Assembly: GCF_000308755.1 (NCBI RefSeq)
Contig: NZ_BAGF01000045.1
Location: 62,001-126,000 of the forward strand
Direction: 5' to 3'
DNA from: Nocardia pneumoniae NBRC 100136
GTDB taxonomy: Bacteria > Actinomycetota > Actinomycetes > Mycobacteriales > Mycobacteriaceae
DNA: 64,000 nucleotides
A program made the translations under genes and the position numbers. The notes below the pieces were generated by a model. That model ran no database searches and was not told the origin of the DNA. It saw only the letters and a list, made by a program, of their open reading frames with translations. Below, piece by piece: positions 18,188 through 26,746 of this stretch (positions are counted from its first letter, which is position 1; every line of letters starts with the position of its first letter).

Positions 18188-19009
18188 ATGAAGATAGGTA
18201 TCACCACCTTCGTTACCGACGAGGGGATCAGCGCTCCGAAGCTCGGCCCGGCGCTCGAGGAGCGCGGGTTCGAGTCTTTGTTCTTGGCCGAACATTCGCA
18301 TATTCCAGCGAGCCGGAAGTCCCCGGCCCCGGGCGGAGGCGAGCTGCCGCGGACGTACTACCGCGCGGTGGATCCGTTCGTCGCCCTCGCCGCCGTCGCG
18401 GCCGTCACCGAGCGGTTGCTCCTCGGGACCGGCGTGAGCCTGCTGATCCAGCGCGACGTCATCCACACCGCCAAGGAGGTCGCGACGCTCGACCTGATCT
18501 CCAACGGGCGATTCGTATTCGGCGTCGGTGCGGGCTGGAATCGGGAGGAGATGGCCGATCACGGCACCGACCCCCGCACCCGCGGCGCGCTGCTCGACGA
18601 GCAACTCGACGCCATCCGAAAGATCTGGACCGAGGACCTCGCCGAATATCACGGTCGCTTCGTCGATTTCGACCCGATGTACGCCTGGCCGAAACCGGTG
18701 CAACAGCCACATCCGCCGATCTTCGTGGGCGGCGGGCAAGCAGCGGCCGAACGCGCGATCCGCCTCGGTGTCGGCTGGATCCCCGCCGCGGTGAGCGATC
18801 CCGCCGCGATCCCGGCTCAGCTGTCCCAACTCGGCGGAAACGACGTGCCTGTCACGGTCGCATTCGTCGCGGCCGATCCGGCCCTGATCGAGGGCTATGC
18901 CGAGGCCGGGGTGCAGCGATTGCTGTTCAGCCTGCCGACCCTCCCCGAGCCGGAAACACTGCGCGCCCTCGATGAAATCGCGAAGATAACCGACCACTAC
19001 CTGGCCTGA
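18188..19009 (+). CDS. LLM-class (F420/FMN-dependent) oxidoreductase
   Basis: The protein has 273 residues. The luciferase-like TIM barrel is recognisable from KIGITTFVTDEGISAPKLGP, FESLFLAEHSHIP, LLLGTGVSLL and GVGAGWNREEM. Actinobacterial relatives commonly use coenzyme F420. Together with the second LLM gene (19124) and the divergent MerR, it may form a redox or xenobiotic-response unit. Substrate not deducible. Confidence 0.85.
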   Translation: MKIGITTFVTDEGISAPKLGPALEERGFESLFLAEHSHIPASRKSPAPGGGELPRTYYRAVDPFVALAAVAAVTERLLLGTGVSLLIQRDVIHTAKEVATLDLISNGRFVFGVGAGWNREEMADHGTDPRTRGALLDEQLDAIRKIWTEDLAEYHGRFVDFDPMYAWPKPVQQPHPPIFVGGGQAAAERAIRLGVGWIPAAVSDPAAIPAQLSQLGGNDVPVTVAFVAADPALIEGYAEAGVQRLLFSLPTLPEPETLRALDEIAKITDHYLA

Positions 19010-19035
19010 AGCGCGACCCCACGCGCCAGGTCTTG

Positions 19036-19055
19036 CCTTGACATCGACGACAAGG
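19036..19055. promoter_or_regulatory. MerR-type dyad before the second LLM gene
   Basis: CCTTG and CAAGG arms are separated by ten bases around a central TCGA, and the left arm overlaps a TTGACA hexamer (19038-19043). MerR regulators bind dyads placed over spacer regions of this kind. The site differs in sequence from the dyad at 18155, so the controlling protein is uncertain. Confidence 0.35.
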
Positions 19056-19123
19056 TTTAGCGTTGCGACGCCGGTGCGGTGCGCAGGTCGCCACCGCGCC
19101 GACGCGCACACGAAGGAGAGTCT

Positions 19124-19993
19124 GTGAAGTTTGCGATCAGCTACAGCACGCCATTCAACGGGACCGATCCCGACCGGCTCGTCAGATTCGCCCAGCATGC
19201 CGAGAGGTCCGGTTTCGAGGCCCTGTATCTGCAGGACCACATCGTGTTGTATCCCGGCGCGTCCTACGGCGCCGGGGAACTCCCCCCGACATTGCCCTAC
19301 TTCGATCCGCTGGACTGTCTGAGCTTTGTCGCCGCAGCGACGCGACGGCTACTGCTCGGCACCGGTGTGCTGTTGCTGCCATACCGCCACCCTGTGGTGC
19401 TCGCCAAACGCTTGGCCACCATCGATGTCCTGTCCAGAGGGCGCATGCGACTGCTCACCGTCGGACTCGGCGCCCTGCCGGGCGAGGCTCAGGCGATGGG
19501 GGTGGACTTCCACACCCGCGGCCGCCGCGCCGACGAGGCGATCGATGTGCTGCGGCTGCTGTGGTCGGGCGGCCCCGAGGGGGTCGGGTATCACGGCGAG
19601 TTCTTCGCCTTCGACAATCTCTGCAGCTACCCGAAACCGCATGAGGCGGCAGAGCTTCCGATCCACGTCGGCGGATCCAGCCGGGCTGCCGCCCGACGCG
19701 CCGGTCGACGCGGCAATGGCTACTTCGCGGGCGGGATGCTCGACGAGGCCGAGCGTGATCTGCAGATCGAGCTGGCCCGCAAGGAAGCCGCGGAAGCGGG
19801 CCGTGACCCGGCCGCCGTGGAGTACACCCGCTGGGGCTCAGCCGATCTGTCGGTCGAGCAGGTCCAGCAACTCGAAGAACGCGGTGTCACCCGGATCGTC
19901 GTCAACCTGCCCCCGGCGACCGCCGACGAACAGCACGACCGAATGTCGGAATTCGCCGCACGATTCGATCTCGTGGCGAATGGTCGCTCCTGA
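19124..19993 (+). CDS. LLM-class oxidoreductase, second copy
   Basis: The protein has 289 residues from GTG 19124, preceded by GAAGGAGAG. It is the same fold as the previous gene but divergent in sequence: [30 protein letters not shown] and VGLGALPGEAQAMGVDF. The pair look like paralogues with different substrates. A short C-terminal extension (EEQVQQLEERGVTRIVVNLP region) closes the barrel. It converges on the HxlR gene with an 18-base gap. Confidence 0.85.
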   Translation: MKFAISYSTPFNGTDPDRLVRFAQHAERSGFEALYLQDHIVLYPGASYGAGELPPTLPYFDPLDCLSFVAAATRRLLLGTGVLLLPYRHPVVLAKRLATIDVLSRGRMRLLTVGLGALPGEAQAMGVDFHTRGRRADEAIDVLRLLWSGGPEGVGYHGEFFAFDNLCSYPKPHEAAELPIHVGGSSRAAARRAGRRGNGYFAGGMLDEAERDLQIELARKEAAEAGRDPAAVEYTRWGSADLSVEQVQQLEERGVTRIVVNLPPATADEQHDRMSEFAARFDLVANGRS

Positions 19994-20011
19994 ATCGCTT
20001 GCGGTGCGGCC

Positions 20012-20491
20012 TCACCCATCCGCCACCGAGGCGTCGTGTTCATCCACCTTGCGAACTCGGGTGGTCGCCGCGGTGACGAGCTTGCCCTCGTGGTTCTCGG
20101 CGCGCAGTGGGGCGACGGGGCTGCCGTCATGGTCGACGAGTGTCGAGTGGGGTTCGTTGTCGGTGAAGGCGTGGCGTTCGCCCCATTGGCGCAACGCTAC
20201 GACGATGGTGAAGAGGTCCTGCCCGGCTTCGGTGAGTTCGTAGCTGTGCCGCTTGCCGCCGGGGGTGGTGCTCGTGGTGAGGATGCCGTGGTCGACGAGC
20301 CTGCGCAGGCGATCGGTGAGGATGTTCCGGGCGATCCCGAGCCGCTGCTGGAATTCGGTGAAGGTCGCCGCGCCGTCCATGGCGTCGCGCACGATCAGCA
20401 GGCTCCAGCGATCGCCCACGATGTCGACAGTTCGCGCGACGGGGCAGGTGGGATCGGTCCACTCGCGGCCGGAACCGAGCGTCGTGGTCAT
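20012..20491 (-). CDS. HxlR-family transcriptional regulator
   Basis: The ATG at 20491 gives 159 residues. The HxlR core is clear: CPVARTVDIVGDRWSLLIVR, FTEFQQRLGIARNILTDRLR and a wing with TTPGGKRHSYELTEAG. These regulators often control a divergent gene for efflux or detoxification, here the MFS transporter at 20576. The C-terminal 35 residues extend past the usual domain. The longer open frame upstream overlaps the MFS gene and is rejected. Confidence 0.88.
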   Translation of the reverse strand: MTTTLGSGREWTDPTCPVARTVDIVGDRWSLLIVRDAMDGAATFTEFQQRLGIARNILTDRLRRLVDHGILTTSTTPGGKRHSYELTEAGQDLFTIVVALRQWGERHAFTDNEPHSTLVDHDGSPVAPLRAENHEGKLVTAATTRVRKVDEHDASVADG

Positions 20492-20507
20492 GAGCCTCCT
20501 CGCAATC

Positions 20508-20554
20508 GGTTGCAATTCGAAACCATTATTCCCTACCCTCAAATGGTTGCATTT
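20508..20554. promoter_or_regulatory. Repeated GGTTGCA motif, candidate HxlR operators
   Basis: GGTTGCAATTCGAAACC (20508-20524) is an imperfect dyad, and GGTTGCATTT recurs at 20545-20554 in the same 84-base divergent gap. Two copies between a regulator and its divergent transporter suggest an operator pair. Confidence 0.4.
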
Positions 20555-20575
20555 TGCTACTGATTTGGAGGTGCG

Positions 20576-21871
20576 GTGACGACAGGAGTCACAAGGTCGC
20601 AGCGATTTGTCCTGGCGTTGGTGTGCGCGGTGGCCGTATCGACGATCTATGCGATCCAGCCGGTACTGGAGACAGCGGGCACCGGCCTGGGATTGGCGCG
20701 CGAATCGCTGGGCGGGCTGGTCGCCGCCGGGCAGATCGGCTACTTCATCGGTCTGATCCTGCTGGTGCCGCTCGGAGACATGGTGAATCGCCGTCGGCTC
20801 ATCACCGTGCATCTTGTACTGACCGCGGCGGGAGCCGCGGTCGCGGCCGCCGCCCCAAACGGTGTCGTCGCGGTGACGGGACTGGCGATCGCGGGCCTGT
20901 TCGCGGTCGTGGTTCAGGTGACTGTCGCATATGTCGCCGCCGTCTCCGCGCCGAGCGAGCGGGGCCGCAATATCGGCGCGGTCACCTCGGGTGTGGTGAT
21001 CGGCATCCTCGGCGTCCGGGTCCTCGCGGGCGTCCTGGGCGACACGGTCGGCTGGCGTGCCGTGTACGCGCTGCTCGCCATACTCTGCGTGGCTCTGGCC
21101 CGCACCGTCCGCGCGACACTCGACGCGGACCACAGAACTCCCGGCGCACGGTACGCGCAGGTGCTGGCGTCGACGGGGCGGCTCGCTCGCACGGACCGCC
21201 TGTTTCTGAGCCGAGGCATGATCGCCTTCTTCCTTTTCGCGTCCTTCGGAACCCTCTGGAGCGGGCTCGCCCTCCCTCTCGGCACCGAGCCCTGGAACCT
21301 CGGCACCACGCAGATCGGCCTCTTCGGATGCGCCGGACTGGCCGGAGCGCTCGGCGCCGCCCGCGCGGGACGATGGGCCGACTCCGGTCACGCACAGGCG
21401 ATCACCGGTTCCGCGCTGGCCTTGCTCGCCGCCTCCTGGCTGCTCATCGCCCGGACCGAAACAACCCTGTGGCTGCTCGTCATCGGCATCATCCTGCTCG
21501 ACTTCGCCGTCCAGGCAGTGCATGTCAGCAGCCAGCACCTGCTCACCGCGGCGCATCCCCACCACGCCAGCAGCGTCATAGGCGCCTACATGGCCTTCTA
21601 TTCCCTCGGATCCGCCCTCGGCGCGATCACGACCACCTGGGCATACAGCACCTGGGGATGGTCGGCCTCCTGCTGGGTCGGGGCGGTCTACTCCCTCGCC
21701 GCACTGGTTCTGTGGGGACTGGCGCAGGTCACCGCCATCACCCGGCGCAGTACGGCGAGTTCGCCACGACCTCGATCGAAGTGTCCAGAAGCGGCGCAGC
21801 GGGGACACGGCCGGGGCGCCGCCGCAACTGCTCAGATGCGAAGAAGGCGTGCCGTGGGAGGCTGCGGCTGA
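20576..21871 (+). CDS. MFS transporter
   Basis: This 431-residue protein begins at GTG 20576 with GGAGGT just before it. It has about 12 membrane segments, the loop LLVPLGDMVNRRRLI after TM2 and a central loop near residue 200. It resembles drug or sugar efflux MFS proteins and the gene at 13899. The last 40 residues (from RRSTASSPRPRS) are basic, low-complexity and likely cytoplasmic or a run-on past an older stop. It is divergent from HxlR, its probable regulator. Confidence 0.85.
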   Translation: MTTGVTRSQRFVLALVCAVAVSTIYAIQPVLETAGTGLGLARESLGGLVAAGQIGYFIGLILLVPLGDMVNRRRLITVHLVLTAAGAAVAAAAPNGVVAVTGLAIAGLFAVVVQVTVAYVAAVSAPSERGRNIGAVTSGVVIGILGVRVLAGVLGDTVGWRAVYALLAILCVALARTVRATLDADHRTPGARYAQVLASTGRLARTDRLFLSRGMIAFFLFASFGTLWSGLALPLGTEPWNLGTTQIGLFGCAGLAGALGAARAGRWADSGHAQAITGSALALLAASWLLIARTETTLWLLVIGIILLDFAVQAVHVSSQHLLTAAHPHHASSVIGAYMAFYSLGSALGAITTTWAYSTWGWSASCWVGAVYSLAALVLWGLAQVTAITRRSTASSPRPRSKCPEAAQRGHGRGAAATAQMRRRRAVGGCG

Positions 21872-22061
21872 TCCCGGGTGGCGCGGAGGTGGTCGGCCCG
21901 ATCGAGTCGAATCCGCTTGTGCCAGCGGGTGTCCGGCGCATTCCCAACACTGGTGAATTACTGGCTATCAATCGGCCTATCCTCCCGTTACCGCGCCGGA
22001 TCGCGGCCCGACAGTCGGCGAGCGCCCGATCCGCGAACGACCACTACCTTTGGGGCTGGCG

Positions 22062-23182
22062 ATGACCCGATTCGCGCACTTCGTGGGCAGCGTGCCCGCA
22101 CCGTTGACGACCAGCGACCGCGACGTGCTGGAATGGTTCGTCCGGCACAGCCGCGGCCAGCGGTTGACGGGAGTTCCCCGGGACCTCGATCCGAACTGGG
22201 TGGTGCAGTATCTCCGCGACCGGGAAAGACACCTCGACGTCTTCGAGGTGGTGCGTCGCGGTGACTTTGCCGATTACTCCGACATGCGGGCCTACGGCAT
22301 ACGCCGCGGCCGCACACTCGAACCCCGACACGTGTCGATGGATCGCACGGAGCGGATTGCGGAAGTTGTCACGGAATTTCGCGCGTTGCGGCGCCGCCAC
22401 CCGGAACTGGCGGACACGCCACTGCAGATCAGTCAGCCGAATCCGCTGGACATGGCGCTGTTCGTGTTCGCGGGCGCGGCGGTTGCCGACGGTCTTCCGC
22501 TCGGACGCGCCCTGCGCACATCGCGACGGTCACGCCCGCGCTGCGCGCCTTGCCGGTGTTCGTCGAGGCCGTGCTGGCCGAAATGGCGGGTCTGGTAGCG
22601 GATTACGGCGACCTGCTCACCTGGCAGGTGGAGTCGCCGATCGCTCAACTGGCGCTGGTGAAGGCGTCGCGGTTCGGCGCGCAGGCGCCGGTCGGACGGT
22701 TGGTGGCCGGACAACTCGCGGGATTCCTTGCGCGGGCATACGACACCGGCGCACAGACGGTTCTTCACCTCTGCTATGGCGACTACCAGCACAAGGAACT
22801 GCTCGCACCGCGCAACCTGGCGCCGTCGGTGAATCTGTTGAACGCCGTCGCACGAATACTGCGCGCACGCGGAGTCCCGCTGCCGCCCGCGCACATTCCG
22901 TGTGCCTACGGTGCTCATCCCGCGCCGCTGGACCCGGCCTTCTACCGGCCGCTGCGCCGCTTGGACGCGAGCTGGCGCGTCATCGCCGGGGTCGTGTCAC
23001 CGGCCGGCGTCGACGGCAGCCTCGAGGCGCTGCGGCTGTTCGAGCGGGCCGCCGACCGCCCGGCGTACGCAGTGGCGACCGCGTGCGGTCTCGGACGATG
23101 CAGCGTCGAGGAGGCGGAGCGGGCCGCGGCGGTCACCATCGCGACCGCCGAAGCGGCTCCTTTCGTTGCGGCGCAAGCCTGA
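22062..23182 (+). pseudogene. MetE-like (cobalamin-independent methionine synthase fold) protein, frameshifted
   Basis: Two open frames join into one coherent protein of about 373 residues if a single C is restored near 22517. Upstream reads PLGRALR and downstream, in another frame, HIATVTPALRALPVFVEAVL. The start ATG 22062 gives TRFAHFVGSVPAPLTTSD. Likely zinc-site elements HLCYGDYQHKE and ATACGLGRCS resemble the His-x-Cys and Cys of MetE/UROD-like barrels, but it is far shorter than MetE (about 750), like the stand-alone catalytic half. The lesion is a real mutation or a sequencing error. Confidence 0.7.
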
Positions 23183-23252
23183 GTGGTTCCGGCACCCGGC
23201 GCGGACGTTACGGCTGCTCCGAAACAGCGTGCCTCCGCGAAATGCGTGCCGA

Positions 23253-24224
23253 TCAACTCGCATACACAGTTGCGGAGGCTCCCGCGAAAACAGCGACACC
23301 GTCACAGTGTGCGGTGAGGGATATGGTCGCCTGTCCGGTGGCGTCATCTATCGCTCGGACCGTGCCGCCGAAGGTGATCTCGGCGACGCGGTGGGGATCC
23401 ACGAGAACCGGGCTCGCGAACTGCACGTAGTAGCTGACGACACAATCCGCGACGCCGAGCCATTCGGTCAGGCACGCGGCGCCGAGCCCCATCGTCAGCA
23501 TGCCGTGGGCGGTGACCGCGCGCAGCCCCGCATGCCGGGCGGCTTCGTCGCTCCAATGAATCGGATTCACATCGCCGGAGACACCGGCGTAGTGAACGAG
23601 TTCACCACGCGACAGGCGGAATACGCGCTGCGGAAACTCCCGCCCCACCGTCAAATTCGGCACAGCGGCGTGTGCCCCGGCCGCTGTCGCGGGCTGCGAC
23701 GATCGCACGGGTTGCGGCGCGGGACCGGTCACTGCCGGTCCGGGAAGGTCGAGCATGGCGAGGGCCGCCACGGTCGGTGCGAGTTCGTCAGCGCGCCCGG
23801 CGAGCGTGGTGTGCACGGTCTGCACCAGGTTCGCCAGGCCGTCGCGGATGACGGTGGTGACCGCTATGAGGTCACCGCTCGGTGTGGATCGACGCGAATC
23901 GACGATGATCTCGTGTGTCAGCCGATCCCCTGCGACTACGGGGCGGTGGCAGCGAATGTCCTGATCCACCTGGAGTAGGCGCGCTGGGTCGTAGCCGTCG
24001 AGCGCGGCCCGCATCTGCGACCGTTGCGTCAAGGAGCCGACCGCCGAGGCGAAGGTGATCGGCGCGACCAGCCCCGGATGGCCGAGCGCGGCGGCGGTGG
24101 CGTCGTCCCAGTGCGCGGGATGGAAATCCTGGACGGCGCGGGCGAAATCCCGGATCTTTTCTCGGCCCACCTCGTAGTGGTCGGCAACGTCGTAGCTACG
24201 GCCCACGGTGGGGTGCGGGAACAT
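23253..24224 (-). CDS. Fused two-domain MaoC-like (3R)-hydroxyacyl dehydratase
   Basis: The protein has 323 residues. Two hot-dog domains are seen: an N-terminal one (about 15-150, with DFHPAHWDD) and a C-terminal one (about 185-315) carrying the hydratase-2 motif GDVNPIHWSDEAA...TAHGMLTMG. The layout corresponds to fused HadA/HadB-type dehydratases acting on acyl-ACP or acyl-CoA. It lies 15 bases downstream of the NRPS-cluster methyltransferase on the same strand, so it may be the last gene of that operon. With no ketoreductase nearby, a role in the polyketide step is unclear. Confidence 0.78.
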   Translation of the reverse strand: MFPHPTVGRSYDVADHYEVGREKIRDFARAVQDFHPAHWDDATAAALGHPGLVAPITFASAVGSLTQRSQMRAALDGYDPARLLQVDQDIRCHRPVVAGDRLTHEIIVDSRRSTPSGDLIAVTTVIRDGLANLVQTVHTTLAGRADELAPTVAALAMLDLPGPAVTGPAPQPVRSSQPATAAGAHAAVPNLTVGREFPQRVFRLSRGELVHYAGVSGDVNPIHWSDEAARHAGLRAVTAHGMLTMGLGAACLTEWLGVADCVVSYYVQFASPVLVDPHRVAEITFGGTVRAIDDATGQATISLTAHCDGVAVFAGASATVYAS

Positions 24225-24239
24225 GATCGTCTCCTCGGG

Positions 24240-25361
24240 TCACCGTGGGGTACGAGCGGCGAAGATCCGTTGGCCGTGCGCGGCCAACGCGTGCTCCGGC
24301 CCGGGCAGAACCAGCCACGCGGGCAGACCGGCCGCGATGAGCTCGGCGCGCCATTGGGTTTCGGTCAGGAAGATGCGGTCGGTGCCCGCGCGGACATCGT
24401 CGCGACCGGGACGGACACCGCCGGGACGGGGGGACATCAGGAAATGCATGGAGGTGAGCAACTGGCAGTGCTCGCGACAGGACTCGATGACGACGAGGTG
24501 ACCGCCGGGGCGCAACAGCTGGTTCAGCCGTCCCAGCGCCATGCCGCAGTGGTGGGCATTGTGCAGCGCGTTCGCGGCCAGGATGATGTCGAAGGACCGC
24601 TCCTGCGGCAACTCGGCGTTGAGATCGAGCAGGTCGAACCGCAGCCAGGAGTAGCGCGAGAAGCGCGCCCGGGCGGCATCGAGGAAGAACGACGACACAT
24701 CGGTGAAGTGGTATTCGACGGGGAGGCCGTCGAGTAGCGGGAGGAGGTCGGCGGTGGTCCCGCCGACACCCGCGCCCAGTTCCAGAATGCGTACGGGGTG
24801 GCGGTCGGCGGCGAGTGCGTCGACAGCGCGGGTGACGACCGCGCCGGCCGCCGCGTTCAAGTATCGGTTGACCGGGTTGTCTCGGTATGCGGCCTCGGCG
24901 GTGAGCAGGTCGGCGTCCGGGAACAACAGTTCCTGGGCGAGCACTCGGTCGCGCAGCAGATCGAGCACACGGCGGTTGGCGGCGGCGAAGAAGCGCGCGA
25001 GCTGCGGGGAGAACCCGAGGTCGACGCATACTCGGTGGAGATCGACGCGGTGCGGCGCGGTGACTTCCCGAAGGGACGAGAAGGTGTGTCCCTCTTCGTG
25101 TTCCAGCCACCCGTTCACGCTGAGCATCCCGAGCCAGCGCCGCAGCAGCCAGCGATGTCGCGGTGCGACATCCAGCGCTACCGCGATGTCGTCCGCGGTG
25201 CGCGCCGTACCGCCGGACAGCGCTGGCCGCAGCGCGGCGGCCATGGCGCGCAACCCGAACAGGTCGAGGTCGTCGCGCGCGGAAAGGAGGTGCCGCGCGT
25301 CGAAATCGGCGACCGCGTCCGCGGCGCGCGCAGCGATGTCGAGGACCTCGCCGGTGGTCAT
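24240..25361 (-). CDS. SAM-dependent methyltransferase resembling NRPS/PKS MT domains
   Basis: The protein has 373 residues. The N-terminal 150 residues form a winged-helix-like dimerisation region. The Rossmann MT domain has RILELGAGVGGTTADLLPLL (SAM loop), YHFTDVSSFFLDAA and IILAANALHNAHH, matching the methyltransferase type found in thiazoline and polyketide synthetases. It is therefore probably a trans-acting C- or N-methyltransferase for the assembly line. The ATG 25361 overlaps the FAD oxidase stop in an ATGA. Confidence 0.8.
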   Translation of the reverse strand: MTTGEVLDIAARAADAVADFDARHLLSARDDLDLFGLRAMAAALRPALSGGTARTADDIAVALDVAPRHRWLLRRWLGMLSVNGWLEHEEGHTFSSLREVTAPHRVDLHRVCVDLGFSPQLARFFAAANRRVLDLLRDRVLAQELLFPDADLLTAEAAYRDNPVNRYLNAAAGAVVTRAVDALAADRHPVRILELGAGVGGTTADLLPLLDGLPVEYHFTDVSSFFLDAARARFSRYSWLRFDLLDLNAELPQERSFDIILAANALHNAHHCGMALGRLNQLLRPGGHLVVIESCREHCQLLTSMHFLMSPRPGGVRPGRDDVRAGTDRIFLTETQWRAELIAAGLPAWLVLPGPEHALAAHGQRIFAARTPR

Positions 25362-26746
25362 CGCGCACCGTTCAGCGGCGGGATGTTGTGATTGCAGCGG
25401 AACAGGTTGTCGGGATCGTAGATGCCTTTGAGCTGCCGCAGTCGCGGATAGGAATCGCGATGGTAGGCACGGCGCACCCGTTCTGGTGACGCGGTGTCGT
25501 CGAGGATCCCGATGTAGGGCCCGCCCGCCGAGCAGCCCTGCAGCGCCGCCAGGACCTCGGCGATCCACCGCCGCGAGGGGTCCAGGTCGGTCCCGGTCGG
25601 CCCGCCGGAGAACATGACGGCGTGGTAGGCCGCGTCGTGGTATCCGAACGCGGCCGCGTCCACCGGCATACGGCGCAGCGCGCCGCCGAGTTGATGGACC
25701 GACACGAGCGAGTACGGGGTGGGCATGCCGGCCGCGAGGTCGACGAGCGAGTCGATGGCGTCGTCGTCGAATGCGCGCAGCCATTCGGTTCCGGTGGCGG
25801 TGCCGTGGCCTTCGTGAAACGCCTGCTCGGTATTGCGTTGCAGCTGCGGGTATTCCAGCGGCCGGATGAGGTCGAGCTCCGGTTCGCCCAGACGCTTCAG
25901 TTTCGCCAATTCCGCACGGGCCCGGTCGTCGGGCCCGAAGTAGGCGACCGTGACCGCGGCCATCGGCGGCCCCTCCGGCGCGGTGGGCGGCCAGTGGAGC
26001 ATGGTCGCGCGCAGCGCCAACTCGTCCGGGGCCTGCGCGCAGAGCTCACGGAACGCACGGAAGACGGTGCGCCCTGCCTCCAGCCGGAACAGCAGCGTGC
26101 CCGCGTGCACGGAGCCGATCGGATGCAGTTCGAACTCGACGGCCACGACGACACCGAAATTGCCGCCGCCGCCGCGCAGCGCCCACAGCAGGTCGGGGTG
26201 GTGCTCGGGGGTAGCGTGCACCAGCTGTCCGTCGGCCAGCACCACGTGGGCGGAGCGCACGCTGTCGCAGGTGAAGCCTGCCATCCGCTGTAACCAGCCG
26301 CTGCCGCCGCACAGCGTGGAACCGATCACGCCGACCGTGGACACGTCCGCCCCGGTCACGGCCAGGCCGTGCCGATGACAGGCACGATCGAATTCCGCCC
26401 AGCTGACGCCCGCGCCGACGGTGGCACGCCGGGCGATCGGATCGATGGTGACCGTGCGCAGTTCCGAAAGATCCAGCAGCAGTGAGCCGTTCGCCGCCGC
26501 GTGCCGCGCGACTTCATGGCCGCCGCCACGTATCGACACGGCCATCCCGTGCCGCCGCGCCGTCATGACCGCGGCCCGCACGTCAGGGACTCGGGCGCAG
26601 CGCACGATCGCGGCGGGCCGCTGGTCGACGGCTGCGTTCCACCGTTGCCGGGCCCGGTCGTAACCCGGATCGCCCGGGGCCAAGACGGCGCCGCGGCAGG
26701 TCGCGCGCAGGTCGGCGAGATAGTCCGTCGAGTGGGTAGGGATCAT
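25358..26746 (-). CDS. BBE-like FAD-linked oxidase
   Basis: The protein has 462 residues. The PCMH-type FAD domain (30-210) contains RGGGHEVARHAA, where His would carry covalent FAD, and GGSGWLQRMAGFTCDSV. The cysteine used for bicovalent attachment in berberine-bridge enzymes is replaced (DVSTVG instead of a Cys-containing loop), so FAD is likely bound through His only. The C-terminal BBE motif YDPDNLFRCNHNIPP is present. In this cluster it could oxidise a thiazoline to a thiazole or act on an alcohol; this is inference. It overlaps both neighbours by four bases. Confidence 0.85.
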   Translation of the reverse strand: MIPTHSTDYLADLRATCRGAVLAPGDPGYDRARQRWNAAVDQRPAAIVRCARVPDVRAAVMTARRHGMAVSIRGGGHEVARHAAANGSLLLDLSELRTVTIDPIARRATVGAGVSWAEFDRACHRHGLAVTGADVSTVGVIGSTLCGGSGWLQRMAGFTCDSVRSAHVVLADGQLVHATPEHHPDLLWALRGGGGNFGVVVAVEFELHPIGSVHAGTLLFRLEAGRTVFRAFRELCAQAPDELALRATMLHWPPTAPEGPPMAAVTVAYFGPDDRARAELAKLKRLGEPELDLIRPLEYPQLQRNTEQAFHEGHGTATGTEWLRAFDDDAIDSLVDLAAGMPTPYSLVSVHQLGGALRRMPVDAAAFGYHDAAYHAVMFSGGPTGTDLDPSRRWIAEVLAALQGCSAGGPYIGILDDTASPERVRRAYHRDSYPRLRQLKGIYDPDNLFRCNHNIPPLNGAR

